Shown: piece by piece, positions 15,730-23,968 of the stretch
Layout: each line of letters begins with the position of its first letter
Position numbering within the stretch: position 1 is the first letter of the stretch
Source of the DNA: an uncultured Clostridia bacterium
Lineage (GTDB): Bacteria > Bacillota > Clostridia > Christensenellales > CAG-917
Length of the DNA stretch: 35,873 bases
Assembly: GCA_947581925.1 (NCBI GenBank)
Contig: CANPWB010000017.1
Coordinates: 1 to 35,873 of the forward strand
Reading direction: 5' to 3'
Translations under genes and position numbers: made by a program
The notes under the pieces: generated by a model
Databases searched by the model: none
Seen by the model: the letters and a program-made list of their open reading frames with translations, nothing else
What the model was told of the DNA's origin: nothing

Positions 15730-17772
15730 TTAATCGGATGTGTACAACTTGCCTACGCCACCAAAATCATTATTGGACGGCCAAAGCACTTGATTGTTTA
15801 CATTCACATAGGCATTTACATGACCGGCTATTGCTCCATAATGTTCGGGTGCAGAAACCGATGTATAATTATTGTTGCTACTTATTGATATGTATGATCT
15901 GTAATATGAACCTCTGTAACCTAACAGTTCACCTATAATACCTCCTGCATAACCAACTGTTGCGGTAATTTTACCCCTATTATCACAGTCTCCTATCGAA
16001 ACCGCGTCTTCTCCGGTAACAGTCATTCCGCTCGTAGAATAATTAATGCATTGTGCATATCCTAATATGCCGCCACAGTATTGACCTCCGCTAATAGCTC
16101 CTTCATTAATGTCGTTTTTTACGTTTCTGGTTTCTTTAAATCTCACTCTGCCTGCTATACCACCTACACTAATGCTTTTTGGTGCATCGACATTGCCTTT
16201 ATTGGTGTTGTCCTCAATTGAATTTGTGCAATATATTTCTCCTGCTATACCGCCTACTCCTCTACCTTCAAGTGATACACTGATGTCAGCATCGTTTTCG
16301 CAACCGCTAATACCCGCACAATAGCCGACAACACCGCCTACACAATATTTGTTTACCTCATCTTCAAGTATCGTACTTTCGGAAATGAGCTGCCCATGAT
16401 TTTTGCAGTTTTTGACATTCCCTGCATAGCCGGCAATGCCTCCCAAATAACCCTTACCTTTTATCTTATTATCATTTACCATATTTGAAACTTCGGTATC
16501 GGACGAACTTCCGATATATCCACCGACAAAATTGTTACCGGCGATATCCGCAGTGTTGTCACACGCAGTCGCAGAAAAAACAGTTTCGCCGTAGCCGTAT
16601 ATCCCGCCTACATAATCATTACCCGAAACTATACCATTGTTTTCGCAATCGGAAATTTTTATGTATGCTTTATAACTTGAGGTATACCGTCCTGCAAGCT
16701 TGCCCGCTATTCCTCCTGCACTATTTCCTGTTGCTTTGACCTCGCCGTTATTTGTATTTTCACTCACATAAACATAATATTTGCCAACATATGTAACCCC
16801 TGAAGTGTTTGGATTTAAACAAGCTATAATGCCGAAAACACCGCCTACAGACGTTCTCCCGGAAATCTTTCCTTTGTTTAGATTGCCACCTTTCATCACT
16901 GTGTTTTCGTCCTCCTCTACTCGAAGTTTTAGCTTTATTGCGCCTACAATACCTCCGACATTTTCATTGGAAGAAATTGTCGCATTGTTTATATTGTCAA
17001 AAAGATTAACATTGGAACAGCCGGCTATACCCCCAACGCAAGTTGCATAATCACAATTGATATTCCCACTGACCTCACAATTTTTTATTGTACCTGAATT
17101 CGTTCCCGCAATTGCGCCGACATTATTGCCACTGCCTGTTCCCGAAATATTTACACCTTCCATTTTTAGGTTTAAAACCTTGCCCTTAAGTTCACCGAAT
17201 AGGCCTGAATTATCTCCCGACCTTACTTCGATCTTAAGATTTTTTATTGAATGGCCATCTCCGTTAATGGAACCCGAGAAGTTTTCTATTGGCACCCATT
17301 TGTCCTCATCGCTTAAATCAATATCATTTGAAAGTATATAGCTTTTATTTGAACCTGCAATAGCTCTAAGCTCTGCGACCGTACTTATCTTATTTGCATA
17401 AAATTCTATGCTAGCCGTGTTGCTTTCGGCTTCAACTTCATCATTATTGTAATATGCGCATTTAATCATTAGTGTACCCGGCAATTCAGCTATTACAGAA
17501 CATTTTTTTGAAGTAACACTAATGTTAGCCCTAACTGAATTTTCGCCTACGATTTCAAATTTAACTTTGCTTAAATCAATAGTAGAATTCGAATGAACAT
17601 CTATGGTGACATTTGTATTCACCTCTGCACTTTCTGGCAAACTGATTGATATCGTCCTTTCTATCGTAACATTATTGTTACTACCGCCGAAAAGCCCACA
17701 ACCGGCTAGCATAATGAGCATTAAAGACAATATAGCCATCAGTATGAATGCCAAACTCAATCTTTTTTTCAT
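15730..17772 (-). CDS. GLUG-repeat surface lipoprotein
   Basis: This 680-residue protein starts MKKRLSLAFI, has a hydrophobic signal segment and a lipobox LAGC with the lipidated Cys at 25, so it is probably anchored outside the cytoplasmic membrane. Residues 30-130 resemble an immunoglobulin-like region. From about 150 on, some 15 GLUG-type motifs of the form V-G-G-I-A-G occur, separated by N-C or D-N turns, predicting a long beta-helix. A module of roughly 110 residues is duplicated (around 265-380 and 530-640). GLUG proteins are often adhesins or extracellular enzymes, but no catalytic domain is seen. GGAGG lies 7 bases before ATG 17772. Base composition is visibly more AT-rich than neighbouring genes. 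Confidence 0.88.
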   Translation of the reverse strand: MKKRLSLAFILMAILSLMLIMLAGCGLFGGSNNNVTIERTISISLPESAEVNTNVTIDVHSNSTIDLSKVKFEIVGENSVRANISVTSKKCSVIAELPGTLMIKCAYYNNDEVEAESNTASIEFYANKISTVAELRAIAGSNKSYILSNDIDLSDEDKWVPIENFSGSINGDGHSIKNLKIEVRSGDNSGLFGELKGKVLNLKMEGVNISGTGSGNNVGAIAGTNSGTIKNCEVSGNINCDYATCVGGIAGCSNVNLFDNINNATISSNENVGGIVGAIKLKLRVEEDENTVMKGGNLNKGKISGRTSVGGVFGIIACLNPNTSGVTYVGKYYVYVSENTNNGEVKATGNSAGGIAGKLAGRYTSSYKAYIKISDCENNGIVSGNDYVGGIYGYGETVFSATACDNTADIAGNNFVGGYIGSSSDTEVSNMVNDNKIKGKGYLGGIAGYAGNVKNCKNHGQLISESTILEDEVNKYCVGGVVGYCAGISGCENDADISVSLEGRGVGGIAGEIYCTNSIEDNTNKGNVDAPKSISVGGIAGRVRFKETRNVKNDINEGAISGGQYCGGILGYAQCINYSTSGMTVTGEDAVSIGDCDNRGKITATVGYAGGIIGELLGYRGSYYRSYISISSNNNYTSVSAPEHYGAIAGHVNAYVNVNNQVLWPSNNDFGGVGKLYTSD

Positions 17773-17797
17773 GATAACACCTCCTGTATCTAATGTC

Positions 17798-17829
17798 TAC
17801 ATTATATAATGTACACGTCTATATGTCAA
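17798..17829 (-). promoter_or_regulatory. Lipoprotein promoter with palindromic operator 1
   Basis: On the minus strand TTGACA (17829-17824), 17 bases and TATAAT (17806-17801) form a consensus promoter. Its -10 box lies inside the perfect 16-bp palindrome TACATTATATAATGTA (17798-17813), an evident repressor site. Confidence 0.85.
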
Positions 17830-17840
17830 GCGAAAGCGAA

Positions 17841-17864
17841 ATATATAATGTGCACATAATATAT
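17841..17864 (+). promoter_or_regulatory. Palindromic operator 2 in front of the HTH gene
   Basis: ATATATAATGTG (17841-17852) and CACATAATATAT (17853-17864) form a near-perfect 24-bp palindrome with one mismatched pair. It covers a TATAAT (17844-17849) that could be the -10 box of the HTH gene. It shares the element TATAATGT(A/G)CAC with operator 1. Confidence 0.75.
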
Positions 17865-17877
17865 GTGTAGGTGAGAT

Positions 17878-18084
17878 ATGAGACTTAGAGTGCTTGACAT
17901 TTTGAAGGAAAAGGGCAAAACAAAATATTGGCTGTATTCGCAGCTCGGTTTGAGCTATCAAAACTTCAACCGCCTCGTTTCAAACGAGACGAAAGCCATA
18001 CGCTTTGAGACGCTTGAATCGCTTTTGGACATTCTGGACTGCACTCCAAACGACCTCTTTGAAAGGGATAAAACAGCAGAATAG
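17878..18084 (+). CDS. Small Cro/CI-type HTH transcriptional regulator
   Basis: This 68-residue protein is essentially one lambda-repressor-like helix-turn-helix domain: VLDILKEKGKTKYWLYSQLG, SYQNFNRLVSNETKAIRFETLESLLDILDCTPNDLFE. The second half (sensing or dimer domain) of larger repressors is absent. It is divergent from the GLUG lipoprotein gene, and two related palindromes lie in the shared 105-base promoter region, so it probably represses both genes. The ribosome site is AGGTGAG, just before ATG 17878. Confidence 0.88.
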   Translation: MRLRVLDILKEKGKTKYWLYSQLGLSYQNFNRLVSNETKAIRFETLESLLDILDCTPNDLFERDKTAE

Positions 18085-18213
18085 ACTGTTTATCTGCAAG
18101 ATTTATATGTTTAAAGCTCAAATTGCGAAAATATAATTTAAAAATCGGTTTTTATATTTGAATAGTTTTGTGTATAACCGAGATACTGAATTTTGAACGC
18201 CTTTTAAACCAAA

Positions 18214-19759
18214 TCACGCGGGATAGTACAGCGTATCAATTTTTTCAAGCACAAACGTGACTACGCTTTTTGCGGGGATCTTGCCCGCAAAATCAAATTC
18301 CGCGACGTCATGCGAGCTGTCTGTGTACGAGGCTTTGACAAGCGCATAGCCCTTTGGCAAGCTAACCTTTCTGTCCCTGCCCTTTGGGTTGAGGATGATA
18401 ATCACGACGCTTCCGTCCTCTTTTGAGAATGCGCATGTCTGCAAGTACCCCCCCCCCTGTACTCGGAGAGGTGTGCGCCTCTATCCTGACGTCGCCATTT
18501 TGCACATATCTTGTGACTTGGGCAAAACACGCATATCGCTTGGTCATGGAAAAATCACAACCTCCTTTCTCTTTCAGCTCGCGAGAATTGTAATATATCA
18601 ATCCATCCTCATATTGCACGTTTGACGCGCCCAGCCACCAACACCACTGATTTGCTCCAAGGACGGTGAGGTCCTTGAGCATGACGTCAAGGCTCTTGAG
18701 CCCCATATCTATTGATGGGTCTATGCCTTCCTCCATGACGCAAAATTCGCTCATATGTACGGCTTTGCCCGTCAGATGTTTTTTTGCGTAATTGATAAAT
18801 CTTTTCCTCTTTAACGCGCTGTTTCCCGCGTGATAGGAGTGCAATGCGACGTGGTCTATCCTGTCGAGCACACCGCACGAGTTTAGCGCGTCTATATAAT
18901 TTTTAAAATTTTTGTTTGACCATACGTCATAAGTGCCGCTGTCGAAAAGTTCGGGTAATATCTCGGTGCCGTGTGCGGAATTGTATTTGTCAAGCTTATC
19001 CAAAAACACGGTGCAGAACTCAGCCAACGCCTCCGGCTCGTAATGACAGCCCTCTTGAATTGAGCTTAAATCCCAATCCCATTGCGGCTCGTTGACGGGG
19101 CTCAAATATATCTTGATATTCTTGCCATACTCCTCATAAAAATGCCCCGCGGTCACGAGCAACTGATCTGCAAACGCACTGTAATTCTCTTTTGGCAGAT
19201 ATCCGCCTTTGCACATACCGTTTGACGTGAGCAAATAGTGCGGCGAATTTGCAAACAGCACCAGCGTCTTGATATTTCCTTTCTCGATACACGCCTTGAG
19301 CATACGCATAGCGTTCGCGTCGCGCGTTTCAAAATCATAATTGTCGGGGTCCGCAAATGCGGCATTATCCCCTTTGAATTTTTCGGAAATAAAAAAGCTC
19401 TCCGTCCTGCGCTCCGTCGGGTCGCCGTCGTGTCCCGCGACTTCGATACTGCCCGCACCTATGTTGTAGCGTATGACGTCCATATTCAGTCCGTCCTCGC
19501 CCACGAGCAATTGCGCCGCTTTATCCGCCGTTTCCATGCTTGCGCCGAGTTCTTGAAAAGTCCATGCGCCGCTGAAACCAAAGCCTTCCATGGTCTGATA
19601 TGTCCTGTCCTCGTCAATGACGATCTTTACGGGCGCAAACGCGGCCACTGCGGCAGATATTCCAACGCCCAGCCCGCTAAGCACGACCAAAAGCACGACC
19701 GCAAGTACAGTCACCGCAATACGTTTACGCGTTTTTTTACTGTTTTCGGATCCTCTCAT
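18214..19759 (-). pseudogene. GH30-family glycoside hydrolase, frameshifted at a G10 tract
   Basis: The upstream frame (19759 to about 18458) encodes an N-terminal membrane/signal segment (residues 12-42) and a GH30-type barrel with TMEGFGFSGAWT, the acid/base Glu at 224 (SPVNEPQW) and the nucleophile Glu at 338 (HMSEFC). GH30 members are retaining beta-glucosidases, xylanases or 1,6-glucanases, usually secreted. The C-terminal beta-domain (LQTCAFSKEDGSVVIIILNP to YYPA) continues in another frame to 18214. The break is at ten C on the plus strand (18448-18457); nine would restore one frame of about 514 codons. It may be a phase-variable gene, a real mutation or a sequencing error. It starts 4 bases after the stop of the preceding gene. 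Confidence 0.85.
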
Positions 19760-19763
19760 AAAT

Positions 19764-20441
19764 TCACTTTATACCAAGCAATTTTCTTATTTGGTGTTCG
19801 CTCGCGTTTGGGAGAATAGCTTTTAGGTGCTCGAAGATGAGTTCGCGGGACTTTTCGGGTTTAAAGTTGTAGGCGCCGCGCACGCTGTCCTCGCCCAAAA
19901 GCGATTCGGGAGCGGCATATTCCGCGACGCCCCAGCCGTAGGGCTTGCCCTGCTTGTCCTTCTCGTACACGAAGTCGCTCACGCAAATATAGGTCTGCAT
20001 TTGCAGGCGGGTAATGACCGTCTCAAAGCCTTTTTTGCCGCCTTTTTCATAGCCACACAGCTTTTTTAGCCGCCTCGTGGTCGCCCTGCCCTCCTCGCAT
20101 ATGGTTGAGTAGACGTATGTATCCTTCGGGAGCGCTATGCCCTCGTCCACGCGCGAATCGAAGTCGTAGCCGTCCCGTCTGAAGTTTGCGAAATGCGGCA
20201 ACCACTGCCTGCTGACATATCCCGCCTTGCCCGAAAACAGCTTGCCGTACATGCCGCCGCACAGCCTCATAGCGGGCGCCTTCCATTCCCACGGCCCGTC
20301 CGTATCGTTTGAAAACCACAGCTCGCGCGGGCAGTGCTCCTCTATGGAAAAACCCTCGATGTCATTTGCAAAAAATGGCAAAAATCCCCACCTGTCTACG
20401 AGATCTGCAATATCCTGCGCGCTAAAAAGCTCGTCCTTCAT
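19764..20441 (-). CDS. Conserved hypothetical protein (AlkZ-related family)
   Basis: This 225-residue soluble protein resembles the Bacillota family annotated as AlkZ-related. Characteristic stretches are WGFLPFFANDIEGFSIEEHC, a DGPWEWKAPAMR segment, YGKLFSGKAGYVSRQWLPHF, FRRDGYDFDSRVDEG, GFETVITRLQMQTYI and YGWGVAEYAAPESLL. AlkZ is a DNA glycosylase, but this family lacks a demonstrated activity and I see no proven catalytic motif, so the name should be treated as a label. It lies 4 bases after the fumarate hydratase beta gene and 4 before the GH30 gene, suggesting one transcript. Confidence 0.65.
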   Translation of the reverse strand: MKDELFSAQDIADLVDRWGFLPFFANDIEGFSIEEHCPRELWFSNDTDGPWEWKAPAMRLCGGMYGKLFSGKAGYVSRQWLPHFANFRRDGYDFDSRVDEGIALPKDTYVYSTICEEGRATTRRLKKLCGYEKGGKKGFETVITRLQMQTYICVSDFVYEKDKQGKPYGWGVAEYAAPESLLGEDSVRGAYNFKPEKSRELIFEHLKAILPNASEHQIRKLLGIK

Positions 20442-20445
20442 ACGA

Positions 20446-20976
20446 CTATTTCTCCCGCCTGTATATCGAATTTCCCTCGCAGTCTATCGCGACGACGGCG
20501 GGAAAATTCTCCACGGTAAAGCGGTGGACAGCCTCCGTGCCGAGATCGTCGTAGGCGATGACCTCCGCGCTCTTTATCGCGCCCGCGTACAGCGCGCCCG
20601 CACCACCTATCGCCGCAAGATACGCTCCACCGCTCTCTCTTATTGCGGCGTAGACGTCCTCGCTCCTGTCGCCCTTGCCTATCGTGACGCGCAGCCCCAG
20701 CCTGTACAGCGTAGGCGCGTACTTGTCCATTCTGTAGGACGTGGTGGGACCCGCGGACGTCACTTTGCCGTCCTTTTTGCAGGGCCCGACATAGTATATC
20801 CCCTGCCCCTCGAGCGGGATCGGCGGGACGTCGCCCCTGTCTATCGCCTCGACTATGCGCTTGTGCGCCGCGTCCCTGCCCGTATATATGGTGCCGCTCA
20901 GCAACACATATTCGCCCGCTTTGAGCCCCGCGAGCGCCTCTTTATCGCAAGGTAAATTCAAAATTTTCGCGTCCAT
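20446..20976 (-). CDS. fumB: Fumarate hydratase (class I, Fe-S), beta subunit
   Basis: This 176-residue C-terminal (beta) half of the two-subunit [4Fe-4S] fumarase reversibly hydrates fumarate to malate with the alpha subunit. Family segments: LPCDKEALAGLKAGEYVLLSG, TGRDAAHKRI, YYVGPCKKDG, SAGPTTSYRMD and IGKGDRSEDV. ATG 20976 shares one base with the stop of the alpha gene (TGATG), with AAGGACGG upstream, so the subunits are translationally coupled. L-tartrate dehydratase belongs to the same superfamily and cannot be fully excluded; the divergent malic enzyme gene favours fumarase. Confidence 0.9.
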   Translation of the reverse strand: MDAKILNLPCDKEALAGLKAGEYVLLSGTIYTGRDAAHKRIVEAIDRGDVPPIPLEGQGIYYVGPCKKDGKVTSAGPTTSYRMDKYAPTLYRLGLRVTIGKGDRSEDVYAAIRESGGAYLAAIGGAGALYAGAIKSAEVIAYDDLGTEAVHRFTVENFPAVVAIDCEGNSIYRREK

Positions 20977-21812
20977 CAAAGCACCGTCCTTTCAAGCCTT
21001 ACAGCATTGCACTGTATGTTTACGGCGACGGGCAAGCTCGCAATATGCGTAGGATGCTTGCCTATGTGCACGGCGAGCGCGGTATTGTCCCCGCCAAAGC
21101 CCTGCGCGCCTATCCCTAGCGCGTTTATCTTGTTTAGGAGTTCGCGCTCCAAAGCGGCAAGCGTCTCATCATCGCTCGGCTTGCCCACCTCGCGCAGCAG
21201 CTGCTCCTTTGCGGTGAGCATAGCCCTCTCCGCGGTGCCGCCGATGCCTACGCCCACGACAATGGGCGGACACGGATTTGCGCCCGCCGCCCTCACCGCG
21301 TCTATAACGGCGTCCTTCACGCCCTCGAGCCCCGCGGACGGCGTGAGCATGTACAGTTTGGACATATTCTCGCTGCCGAACCCCTTCGGGAGCAAGGTCA
21401 ACTCAAGCTCATCGCCTTGGGCGAGCTCTATATGCACAACGGCGGGGGTATTGTCCCCCGTATTCACGCGCGTAATTGGGTCGAGTACGCTCGCCCTGCA
21501 ACCGCGCTCCTTATATCCGCGCCGTATGCCCTCGTCTATCGCGTCCGTAAGCAACCCGCCCGTGATATGCACGTCCTGCCCCAGCCTCACGAATACGCAC
21601 GCCATGCCCGTATCCTGGCACACGGGCAACCCCGACTTCTTAGCAAGCTCGGCGTTCTTTAAAAGCGTATCGAGCGCAAATTTCGCCGCGGGACAGCTCT
21701 CGCACTCGCGCGCGCGCTCCATTGCCTCCTTAGCCGAAGGCGTCACCCGCACACACGCCACGACAAGCGCGCTTACGGCGTTTACGATGTTCTCATATTT
21801 CAATTCTTTCAT
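20976..21812 (-). CDS. fumA: Fumarate hydratase (class I, Fe-S), alpha subunit
   Basis: This 278-residue alpha subunit carries three candidate cluster cysteines in CQDTGM, ANPCPP and NIQCNAVR, plus GVGIGGTAERAMLTAKEQLL, as in class I hydro-lyases. It acts in the cytoplasm on fumarate/malate and is oxygen-sensitive, fitting an anaerobe. The start at 21812 (MKELKYENIVNAV) matches the usual family N terminus, but has no nearby ribosome site. An AGAGGAGG lies about 26 bases upstream, too far to be used. A TATAAT ends 7 bases before the ATG, so the message may be leaderless. Confidence 0.92.
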   Translation of the reverse strand: MKELKYENIVNAVSALVVACVRVTPSAKEAMERARECESCPAAKFALDTLLKNAELAKKSGLPVCQDTGMACVFVRLGQDVHITGGLLTDAIDEGIRRGYKERGCRASVLDPITRVNTGDNTPAVVHIELAQGDELELTLLPKGFGSENMSKLYMLTPSAGLEGVKDAVIDAVRAAGANPCPPIVVGVGIGGTAERAMLTAKEQLLREVGKPSDDETLAALERELLNKINALGIGAQGFGGDNTALAVHIGKHPTHIASLPVAVNIQCNAVRLERTVL

Positions 21813-21819
21813 ATATGAG

Positions 21820-21849
21820 ATTATAAACTATTTTGCCTCCTCTTTTCAA
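21820..21849 (-). promoter_or_regulatory. Putative promoter of the fumarate hydratase operon
   Basis: On the minus strand TTGAAA (21849-21844), an 18-base spacer and TATAAT (21825-21820) precede fumA. Seven bases separate the -10 box from the ATG, the same distance as at the aro leader peptide. Confidence 0.6.
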
Positions 21850-21944
21850 GACTTTTGAACAAGGAGTTGTGCAAATCGCAAAATAGTAGTACACTATTGG
21901 CGCAAAGCATATTCATATGCAATATCAAACATACGCGAGGTCTT

Positions 21945-23114
21945 ATGGACTATCAAAAGGAATCACTCAAAAAACATTATGAATGGGCGGGCAAGCTCGA
22001 AGTTACGTCTCGCGTCAAGGTGGACGGCAAAGATGCGCTGTCCCTCGCCTACACTCCGGGGGTCGCCGCGCCCTGCCTCGCCATAAAAGAGGACGAGAGT
22101 CTCTCCTATGCTCTCACCCGCCGCCACAACACCGTAGCGGTGATCACGGACGGCTCCGCGATACTAGGTCTCGGCAACATAGGCCCCGTCGCAGGCATGC
22201 CCGTCATGGAGGGCAAGTGCGTACTGTTTAAGGAGTTCGCTGGCATAGACGCGATCCCCATACTCGTGAGCACACAGGATACGGACGAGCTTGTGAACAC
22301 CATTTTCAACATTTCAAAGAGTTTTGGCGGCATAAATCTCGAGGACATCTGCGCCCCGCGCTGTTTCGAGGTGGAGGCGCGTCTCAAAAAACTTTGCGAC
22401 ATACCCGTATTTCACGACGACCAACACGGCACGGCGATAGTGCTTGCCGCTGCGCTCCAAAACGCGCTTAAAATCGTGCAAAAGTCACTACGTTCTGCCA
22501 AAATTGTCATAAACGGCGCAGGCAGCGCAGGCGTCGCGATAGCGAAATTCCTCATATCGCTGGGCGCTACGGATTTAGTCATCTGCGACAGAGCGGGCAT
22601 AATCGAGGACACCGAGCGTTTCAACGCGCCGCAACGCGAGCTTGCAAAGGCTACAAACCCCCGCGGTATGCGCGGAGGGCTAAATGAGGCTACGCTCGGC
22701 GCGGACGTGTTTATAGGCGTAAGCGCAAAGGACGTCCTCAAGCCCGAAATGGTCTCGCATATGGCGCACGATCCCATAGTGTTCGCAATGGCAAATCCCT
22801 CGCCCGAGATAGACCCCGCCCTCGCGCTCGAGGCGGGCGCGCGTATAGTCGCCACGGGCAGGAGCGACCTTCCCAACCAAATAAACAACGTACTCGCCTT
22901 CCCCGGCATATTCCGCGGCGCCCTCGACGTGCGCGCAAGCGACATCAACGACGAAATGCAAATAGCCGCGTCCCGCGCCCTCGCCGACCTCATTCCCGAC
23001 GCCGAGCTCAACGAAACCAACATTTTGCCAAAGGCATTCGATCCCCGCGTAGCCCCCGCCGTCGCCGCTGCCGTCGCCACCGCCGCACGATCCTCCGGCG
23101 TCGCTCGGATCTAA
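21945..23114 (+). CDS. NAD(P)-dependent malic enzyme (decarboxylating)
   Basis: This 389-residue protein catalyses malate to pyruvate plus CO2. The N-terminal malic domain shows YTPGVAAPC and GLGNIGPVAGMPVMEGK, followed by DDQHGTAIV, which carries metal-binding Asp residues. The Rossmann domain shows INGAGSAGVAIAKFL; the C terminus has GRSDLPNQINNVLAFPGIF. It is the short bacterial form without a phosphotransacetylase extension. ATG 21945 (MDYQKESLKKHYEW) follows GCGAGG and matches the usual family start; an upstream in-frame Met at 21855 is rejected. It is divergent from the fumarate hydratase operon, linking fumarate, malate and pyruvate. Confidence 0.94.
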   Translation: MDYQKESLKKHYEWAGKLEVTSRVKVDGKDALSLAYTPGVAAPCLAIKEDESLSYALTRRHNTVAVITDGSAILGLGNIGPVAGMPVMEGKCVLFKEFAGIDAIPILVSTQDTDELVNTIFNISKSFGGINLEDICAPRCFEVEARLKKLCDIPVFHDDQHGTAIVLAAALQNALKIVQKSLRSAKIVINGAGSAGVAIAKFLISLGATDLVICDRAGIIEDTERFNAPQRELAKATNPRGMRGGLNEATLGADVFIGVSAKDVLKPEMVSHMAHDPIVFAMANPSPEIDPALALEAGARIVATGRSDLPNQINNVLAFPGIFRGALDVRASDINDEMQIAASRALADLIPDAELNETNILPKAFDPRVAPAVAAAVATAARSSGVARI

Positions 23115-23120
23115 GCATTT

Positions 23121-23770
23121 CCGTGGGCTGCTCGCCCACTCCTCGGCAAGGGACTTCGTCCCCTGCACCCCGCTTGCATTTGCTCAGGGCTTGGCACCAT
23201 TACGAAGTAAGGTGCCTAAAAGCCCACCGCAAACCGCTGCGCTACTCCGCGCAGGAAAATCGTCCATCGCAAATTCCTCGCGTGACAGAAAGTCAAGGAG
23301 CGATTCCAAGACGCTCGTCATGGCTCTGCGATTTTCCCGCTTGGGGACGCGGGCTTGCGCCCGCTTTTTTAGATTTTGTCGCTCCACGCAGGGCTACTCG
23401 CCCCACATTCGTGCTTTTGGATTGTGTGTATGGTCGAAACTCCTGCGTGAGAGCTTAATATTGACGGGCATATTGTTTGTGCGATGTAAAGGCGCCCCTT
23501 CGGGGTCCCCGCAAAATTACGCAGTGATTTTGTGGGGTATTGATTCGGGGTCCTCACGAAAAGTATTTTTCGTGGGGTGATTATAAGGGGAGCTGTCTGC
23601 GTTGAAAATTTGCAACGCGGACTGAGGGGATTGTTTACGAACCCTCCGTCCAAGCTTTCTTATACACGCTGTCATTCCGAGCAACGTCGAGGAATCCCCT
23701 AGTCCGAGCTCATAACGCACCCTCTGTCCGAGAGTGCCTATTCACGGACGGACGTACTGCCCGAGCGAAC
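23121..23770. repeat. Mosaic intergenic repeat block 3 (gene-free stretch 23115-23968)
   Basis: Just after the malic enzyme stop come mini-palindromes GTGGGCTGCTCGCCCAC (23123-23139) and AGGGACTTCGTCCCCT (about 23149-23164). Further on are the ATGGTCGAAACTCC unit (23429), a CCCCGCAAAAT...ATTTTGTGGGG hairpin (23507-23537), a CCTCACGAAAA...TTTTTCGTGGGG hairpin (23552-23577), CATTCCGAGC...GTCGAGGAATCCCC (about 23673-23699) and CCGAGCTC/CGGACGGACGTA units to 23765. No frame here looks coding; 23771-23870 shows only short GC palindromes. Confidence 0.8.
23349..23370 (+). terminator. Putative terminator within repeat block 3
   Basis: GCGGGC-TTGC-GCCCGC (23349-23364) followed by six T has the form of an intrinsic terminator. 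It lies 235 bases after the malic enzyme stop, so it may serve that gene or belong to the repeat. Confidence 0.6.
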
Positions 23771-23876
23771 CCGCATTGGGACGCGTTTTCACGCGCCGTT
23801 TCGGGCGCGTATTCAAACTCTCTCTGCCCTTGCGCGAGTATAACGCGCGAGAAAAATAAATTTTACAAATTTATGC

Positions 23877-23905
23877 TTGCATATTTACGTCAAAACTCCT
23901 ATAAT
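23877..23905 (+). promoter_or_regulatory. Promoter of the GAPDH gene
   Basis: TTGCAT (23877-23882), a 17-base spacer and TATAAT (23900-23905) precede the gene. The untranslated leader is about 57 bases and ends in TTTTTGGAGGAATAATTT before the ATG. Confidence 0.75.
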
Positions 23906-23968
23906 ATTGTAGGCTGAAATAAGCCCGAGAAAGAAAATAAAAATAAACCCTTTTTGGAGGAATAATTT

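Noticed and set aside
18214-18444. Separate small gene starting MQTCAFSKEDG
   Set aside because: It is the C-terminal beta-domain of the GH30 enzyme in a shifted frame, joined by the G10 tract, with no ribosome site of its own.
23123-23720. Several open frames after malic enzyme, both strands
   Set aside because: They cross mini-palindromes and hairpin repeats and share no protein family features.
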